The position numbers were made by a program, and so were the translations under genes. From assembly GCA_016000265.1 (NCBI GenBank), contig JAECRL010000002.1:248001-312000 (forward strand): a stretch of DNA of 64,000 nt, given 5' to 3'. Below, in pieces: positions 60,601 through 64,000 of the stretch. This stretch comes from Burkholderiales bacterium (GTDB lineage Bacteria > Pseudomonadota > Gammaproteobacteria > Burkholderiales > Burkholderiaceae_C). Numbering within the stretch: the first letter of the stretch is position 1; every line of letters begins with the position of its first letter. The notes beneath the pieces are model-generated. The model worked only from the letters and a program-made list of their open reading frames with translations, did no database searches and had not been told where the DNA came from.

Positions 60601-60814
60601 GGGCGTGCTGCCCCTGGTGCTGGCGTCCGGGGCGGGCTCGGCTGCGCAACGAGCCATCGGCACCGGCGTGATGAGCGGCATGATTTCCGCCACGGTGCTG
60701 GCCGTGCTCTTCGTGCCGGTATTCTTCGTGGTCATCCGTCGTTTTTTCCCCGCCAAGCCGGTGGCGATCCGCCCTGGTGCTGACACCGCCCCCGTGGAGC
60801 CTGCTCATGAGTGA
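57668..60814 (+). CDS. RND efflux transporter, HAE1 family (AcrB/MexB-like)
   Basis: Proton-antiport inner-membrane pump of 1048 residues. The N-terminal MARFFIDRPIFAWVIAL is the standard start. Proton-relay aspartates lie in GILVDDAIVVVENV and the lysine in SAKNAILIIEFAKE. Twelve TM segments flank two large periplasmic loops. The HAE1 (drug) type rather than HME (metal) is favoured by the overall pattern. Its stop overlaps the outer-membrane-factor gene by 8 bp. Confidence 0.96.
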   Translation: MARFFIDRPIFAWVIALFILVFGGVAITQLPIAQYPTVAPPSIVINATYPGASARTLDESVVSVIEQELNGAPGLAYMESVSQANGTGSITVTFETGTNVDLAQIEVQNRLARATPRLPAAVTQQGVRVDKSRSNFLMFVMLASTNPEYDPVALGDYASRNVVPELQRVPGIGQAQLFGTERAMRIWVDPARLLSFGLGLSDVNAAIRAQNALVPAGGIGERPNISSQTMAATVVVSGQLASVEQFGNIVLRAKADGSSVRLKDVARIELGAQAYGTYARLNGKPALGIGLQLSPTGNALATAEAVRKRLDELRAYFPSGVDYSIPYDTSGFVKLSISQVVETLIEAVVLVFLVMFLFLQNIRYTLIPTLVVPVALLGTFGVMAAAGFSINVLTMFGMVLAIGILVDDAIVVVENVERLMVQEGLSPLAATRKAMGQISGAIIGITVVLVSVFIPMAFFSGSVGNIYRQFSLSMVASMLFSAFLALSLTPALCATLLKPASADHHEKKGFFGWFNRFFTATTHGYESWAAKLVRRGGRVLIIYAVIVGVVGWLYVRMPSSFLPSEDQGNLIVNIQLPPGATNHRTERVVEQVEDWFLKQPEVQSIVGVVGFSFSGSGQNAALGFVTLKDWDERPGAASSAQALAGRAFGALSGIRDAFIFPLNPPAIRELGNATGFSVRVQDRAGLGPEALLAARNQLLGMAMQSKLVTGLRPDGLEDAPQLQVDIDRDKAAALGVGFDAISATLSTALGSTYVNDFPNKGRLQRVVVQADAKDRMQAEQLLQLNVVNTAGQNVPLSAFASTRWIKGQMQAVRYNGYPAMRISGDAAAGFSTGQAMDEIERLAKQLPPGIGIEWTGLSREEKLSGSQATLLLAFSLLAVFLCLAALYESWTIPVAVLLVVPLGIFGALLGALLGAMPNDVYFKVGLITVMGLSAKNAILIIEFAKELQEKGMGLMEATLQACHLRFRPIIMTSLAFILGVLPLVLASGAGSAAQRAIGTGVMSGMISATVLAVLFVPVFFVVIRRFFPAKPVAIRPGADTAPVEPAHE

Positions 60815-62399
60815 TTCCCTGACCCCTGTGCGTCGCCTGGTCAGCCTGGCGGCGGTGCTGATGCTGTCGGCGTGTTCGCTGACGCCCGATTACCAGCGAC
60901 CCGAGCTGGCCGTGCCGCAAAGCCTGCCTGCGCCGATCGCCTCGGCGGCATCCGGCACAGCCACCTCGACCGCCACCGCGCCCACACCCGCTGCGGTCGA
61001 CGTCGCTGCGGTGCCCTGGATCGAGCACTTCCCCGACCCGCGCCTGCGCTCCCTCATCGCCGAGGCACTGAACAACAACCGCGACCTGCGCGTCGCCATC
61101 CTCAACATCCAGGCCGTCCGTGCCGCGTACCAGATCCAGGCCGCCGATCGGCTGCCGTCGGTCAACGCCAGCATCAGCGGCACCCGACAGCCCCAGTCCG
61201 CCCCGCCGTACGCCCTGGGCACCCAGGTCACGGGTGGCCTGGTCGTGCCGTCTTTCGAGCTCGACTTGTTCGGCCGCGTGCAGGCCCTCACCGAGGCGGC
61301 CTCCGCCCAGGTCCTGGCCTCTCAGGAAGCCCGGCGCGCGGCCCACATCAGCCTGGTCGCGTCAGTGGCCAACGCCTACTACACGCTTTGGGCTGACCGA
61401 TGGCAGCTCAAGTTGGCGGAGCAGACGCTGCGCTCCCGCCAGGACGCGCTCAAGCTGCTGCAACTGAAGTACGACAACGGCGTGCTCAACGAGCTGGAGT
61501 TGCGCTCCGGCCAGTCCCAGGTCGAAGCCGCCCGCGTGGCCCGGGCGCAAGCCCAGCGCCAGTTCGCACAGGATCAGCAGTCGCTGGCTTTGCTGGTGGG
61601 CCGCCCGGTGCCACCGGAGTGGCTGCCGCCCGAGCCGCAGGGCCTGGTGTCGGGCACGGCCACGGCCACCCCGTCCACCCCGTCCACCCCGTCCGTGGCC
61701 AGCCGGCCTGTGCGCGGCAACGCCGCCGAGCAGTTTGTGCAAGCCAGCCTGTGGCCCGACCTCAGCGAGCTGCCCGTGGGGCTGTCGTCCGACGTGCTGC
61801 TCAAGCGCCCCGACGTGGCCCAGGCCGAGCAGCAGCTCATCGCCGCCAACGCCAACATCGGTGCGGCCCGTGCGGCGCGTTTCCCGCGCATCAGCCTCAC
61901 CACCAGCGCCGGTGCGGTCAGCAACTCGCTCAGCGGCCTGTTTGACAGCGGGCGCTTCGCCTGGAGCTTCGGGGGCTCGCTGCTGGCGCCCATCTTCGAT
62001 GCCGGTCGCACGGCCGCGGGCGTGGACGCCGCCGTGGCCCGCCGCGACATCGCCATCGCCCAGTACGACAAGGCCATCCAGTCGGCCTTCAAGGAAGTGG
62101 CCGACGCGCTGGTGGCACGCAGCACCTACGCCGAGCAGGCCGAGGCCCAGCTGGCCCAAGCCCAGGCCGAAGCGGCTCGCCTGAGCCTGTCGACCTTGCG
62201 CTACGACACCGGCGTGGCCAGCCAGCTCGACCTGCTCGACGCCCAGCGCGCTCTGTTCGCGGCGCAACAAGCGCACATCCAGGCGCAGCTGGCGCGTCAG
62301 CAGGCCCACATCAGCGTCTACAAGGCGCTGGGGGGCGGCTGGGTGGAGGGCAGCAGTCAGGCCGACTTGCAGCCCGCCAGTCATTCAGTGGTGCGTTGA
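60807..62399 (+). CDS. RND outer-membrane factor (OprM/NodT-like lipoprotein)
   Basis: Trimeric outer-membrane channel of the same pump, 530 residues. Lipobox LMLSAC, then CSLTPDYQRPEL, the typical OprM start, and two OEP repeats (residues about 75-270 and 310-510). A short TPS/SP repeat (about residues 290-300) forms a low-complexity loop. With the preceding genes it makes a complete adaptor-pump-channel operon. Confidence 0.96.
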   Translation: MSDSLTPVRRLVSLAAVLMLSACSLTPDYQRPELAVPQSLPAPIASAASGTATSTATAPTPAAVDVAAVPWIEHFPDPRLRSLIAEALNNNRDLRVAILNIQAVRAAYQIQAADRLPSVNASISGTRQPQSAPPYALGTQVTGGLVVPSFELDLFGRVQALTEAASAQVLASQEARRAAHISLVASVANAYYTLWADRWQLKLAEQTLRSRQDALKLLQLKYDNGVLNELELRSGQSQVEAARVARAQAQRQFAQDQQSLALLVGRPVPPEWLPPEPQGLVSGTATATPSTPSTPSVASRPVRGNAAEQFVQASLWPDLSELPVGLSSDVLLKRPDVAQAEQQLIAANANIGAARAARFPRISLTTSAGAVSNSLSGLFDSGRFAWSFGGSLLAPIFDAGRTAAGVDAAVARRDIAIAQYDKAIQSAFKEVADALVARSTYAEQAEAQLAQAQAEAARLSLSTLRYDTGVASQLDLLDAQRALFAAQQAHIQAQLARQQAHISVYKALGGGWVEGSSQADLQPASHSVVR

Positions 62400-62424
62400 C
62401 AACCACTGCGTCGCCCGGGTTTGC

Positions 62425-63093
62425 TCAGGTTGTTGCGCGGCGGCGTTTGGCAGCCAGACCGAGCAAACCCAACCCACCCAAGACGCCCAAACCGAAGGTG
62501 CCGACTTCCGGCACGGCGGCGGTGACGTTTCGAGAGAAGGTGCAAGCGTCCGGCGCGATGGAGCACGATGTGCTCACCGCGAACAGGGGCGCGGGTGGGA
62601 ACATGGCGTCGTCTTCAGGTGCCGTTGGCCCGTAGAGACTCAGCCCCACTTGCTGATGTTGGTAGAAGCCAGCCGGCACCGTCCCCGACCGAGGCGTCAG
62701 GTTCACGATGTGCAAGTCAACGCTCTCGCCTGGATTCAGGACGAAGGCGGGCCGTTGGGTCAGCTCGAACCAGGAGTTGGCGCCGAAATGAGGGACGGCC
62801 ACGTAGGGTGATGGCGCCGCGGCGGGGGCCGGTCCGTCCAGGGAGCAATCGCTGAAGCCGCCGTCTTCACAATACCAATCGATGTAAGCCGAATCGGTGG
62901 TGGTGCTGAGGCTCACCGCGTCCGAATCGGGCGCCAGCGACAGCCTGACCCACATCGGGATGACGTCGGTGGTCGTCGCTGTGCCGGTGGGCTGGATGAA
63001 GGTCAGCGAAGCCAGCACCTCGGATTGGGCCGACTGCCCAGCCAGTGCCAGCAGGAACGCGATGGCAGGGCGTTGCGCGCGCAACAGGTTCAT
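62425..63093 (-). CDS. PEP-CTERM-like sorting protein with variant motif VPEVGT
   Basis: A 222-residue exported protein, signal peptide cleaved near residue 24. The body is a beta-rich domain with a disulfide-capable pair (WYCEDG, SDCSLDG) and a later pair (STSCSIAPDAC). The tail is VPEVGTFGLGVLGGLGLLGL then AKRRRATT, an otherwise standard sorting helix. Here the usual Pro-Glu-Pro is Pro-Glu-Val. It is convergent with the efflux operon (25 bp) and divergent from ubiA (66 bp). A GAGGGAG SD precedes the ATG. No sigma-54 site was found. Confidence 0.82.
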   Translation of the reverse strand: MNLLRAQRPAIAFLLALAGQSAQSEVLASLTFIQPTGTATTTDVIPMWVRLSLAPDSDAVSLSTTTDSAYIDWYCEDGGFSDCSLDGPAPAAAPSPYVAVPHFGANSWFELTQRPAFVLNPGESVDLHIVNLTPRSGTVPAGFYQHQQVGLSLYGPTAPEDDAMFPPAPLFAVSTSCSIAPDACTFSRNVTAAVPEVGTFGLGVLGGLGLLGLAAKRRRATT

Positions 63094-63159
63094 GGAAACT
63101 CCCTCGTCAATTTTGATGTCAAGACGAAGATGGTAAATCACCGCTGGTGACGCTGGATA

Positions 63160-64000
63160 ATGCTGACCGTGCACGCAAGCAAGCTGACTTGGCGCGACCG
63201 CGGGTCGCTCTACCTCGACCTCATCCGCTGGAACCGCCCCCAAGGCTGGCTCCTGCTGCTGTGGCCCACCTGGATGGCGCTGTGGATGGCCGCGGGCGGC
63301 TTCCCCGGCTGGCACCTGCTGGTCGTCTTCACGCTGGGCACCGTGCTCATGCGCAGCGCGGGTTGCGCCGTCAACGACGTGGCCGACCGCGACTTCGACC
63401 GCCACGTCGAGCGCACCGCCCAGCGCCCCGTCACCAGCGGGCGCATCTCCGTCAAGGAGTCGCTGGCGGTGGGCGCGGCGCTGGCCTTGGTGGCTTTTGC
63501 CCTGGTGCTCACCACCAATTGGCCCACCATCGCCCTGTCCTTCGGCGCGCTGGCGGTGACCATCCTCTACCCCTTCACCAAGCGCTTTTTCTCGATGCCG
63601 CAGGCCGTGCTGGGCGTGGCCTTCAGCTTCGGCATCCCCATGGCCTTCACCGCCGTGCAGGGCAGCGTGCCCGCCGCCGTGTGGTGGATCGTGGTCGGCA
63701 ACCTCGCCTGGGTGCTGGCCTACGACACCGAGTACGCCATGGTCGACCGCAACGACGACCTCAAGATCGGCATGCGCACCTCGGCCATCACCCTCGGCCG
63801 CTTCGACGTGGCCGGCGTGATGGGCTTCTACGCCCTGTGCATCGGGTGCTGGTGGCAAGCCGGCCAGGCCTTCGGGCTGGGCCGTGTCTTCGAGCTGGCC
63901 TTGGTCGCGGCGGCCTTGCAGGCCCTGTGGCACGGCTGGCTCATCAAGGGCCGCGAGCGCCTGGCGTGCTTCCAGGCCTTTCGCCTGAACCACTGGCTGG
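63160..64000 (+). CDS. ubiA: 4-hydroxybenzoate polyprenyltransferase (3' end outside window)
   Basis: Membrane prenyltransferase that attaches a polyprenyl chain to 4-hydroxybenzoate in ubiquinone synthesis. 280 codons are visible of a usual length near 290. Both magnesium-diphosphate motifs are intact: NDVADRDFD (72-80) and [12 protein letters not shown] (189-200). Several TM helices alternate between them. The start lies 66 bp from a divergent gene. Confidence 0.95.
   Translation, partial: MLTVHASKLTWRDRGSLYLDLIRWNRPQGWLLLLWPTWMALWMAAGGFPGWHLLVVFTLGTVLMRSAGCAVNDVADRDFDRHVERTAQRPVTSGRISVKESLAVGAALALVAFALVLTTNWPTIALSFGALAVTILYPFTKRFFSMPQAVLGVAFSFGIPMAFTAVQGSVPAAVWWIVVGNLAWVLAYDTEYAMVDRNDDLKIGMRTSAITLGRFDVAGVMGFYALCIGCWWQAGQAFGLGRVFELALVAAALQALWHGWLIKGRERLACFQAFRLNHWL

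Noticed and set aside
57548..60808. A 1086-codon minus-strand frame opposite the RND pump
   Set aside because: Same codon-boundary artefact; the plus-strand RND transporter explains the region fully.
1..64000. tRNA, rRNA, CRISPR, IS elements, prophage
   Set aside because: Read on both strands, no cloverleaf with CCA, no spaced repeat array, no transposase or integrase and no phage structural gene were seen.

Overview
The window is about 64 kb of high-GC DNA from a betaproteobacterium, most likely Burkholderiales (Comamonadaceae/Sphaerotilaceae type, as in Aquabacterium, Ideonella or Leptothrix). The evidence is the mtgA-aroE-tonB-rnb block, the rsmA-surA-lptD block beside amgK, a DUF1840 protein, an EpsA-type regulator, several PEP-CTERM proteins and an alkB-rubredoxin pair. 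The genus cannot be fixed from sequence alone. I saw no rRNA, tRNA, CRISPR array, insertion sequence or prophage.

1-21.7 kb is mostly housekeeping: a chemotaxis receptor (cut by the window edge), cca, rsmA-surA-lptD (overlapping genes), amgK, an RhlE-type helicase, an AraC regulator divergent from alkB plus a 56-residue rubredoxin, a sigma factor with its zinc anti-sigma, mtgA-aroE-tonB-rnb, an YqiA-type esterase and a glycerophosphodiesterase. Two small PEP-CTERM genes here (3032 and 19601) each have a close match to a sigma-54 -24/-12 promoter about 41-43 bp before the ATG.

21.8-55.1 kb is the remarkable part: one co-directional superlocus. First comes a reduced, hybrid type II secretion/type IV pilus-like machine: GspG, GspF, GspE, four small PilM/N/O/P-like proteins, a lipoprotein secretin with TPR-like and cohesin-like additions, and three more pseudopilins, one of which lacks Glu5. 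Then come an EpsA-like LuxR-type regulator, an ankyrin protein, a PEP-CTERM protein and an abundant-looking secreted protein. After a strong terminator come a two-partner secretion pair, TpsB and a 3955-residue ESPR/DUF3739 haemagglutinin-like exoprotein. The locus ends with a dedicated proton-motive module: ExbB fused to a periplasmic DUF2341/lectin-like domain, two ExbDs, a TonB-like protein, a porin and a coiled-coil periplasmic protein. The inferred theme is assembly of a surface structure in which an inner-membrane ion-driven motor is tied to outer-membrane secretion. It recalls the hxc-pdtA/pdtB-exbBD neighbourhood of Pseudomonas aeruginosa, but the component set differs.

55.1-64 kb returns to ordinary genes: DUF1840, a histidine phosphatase, a complete RND efflux operon, a PEP-CTERM variant protein and the start of ubiA (cut by the window edge).
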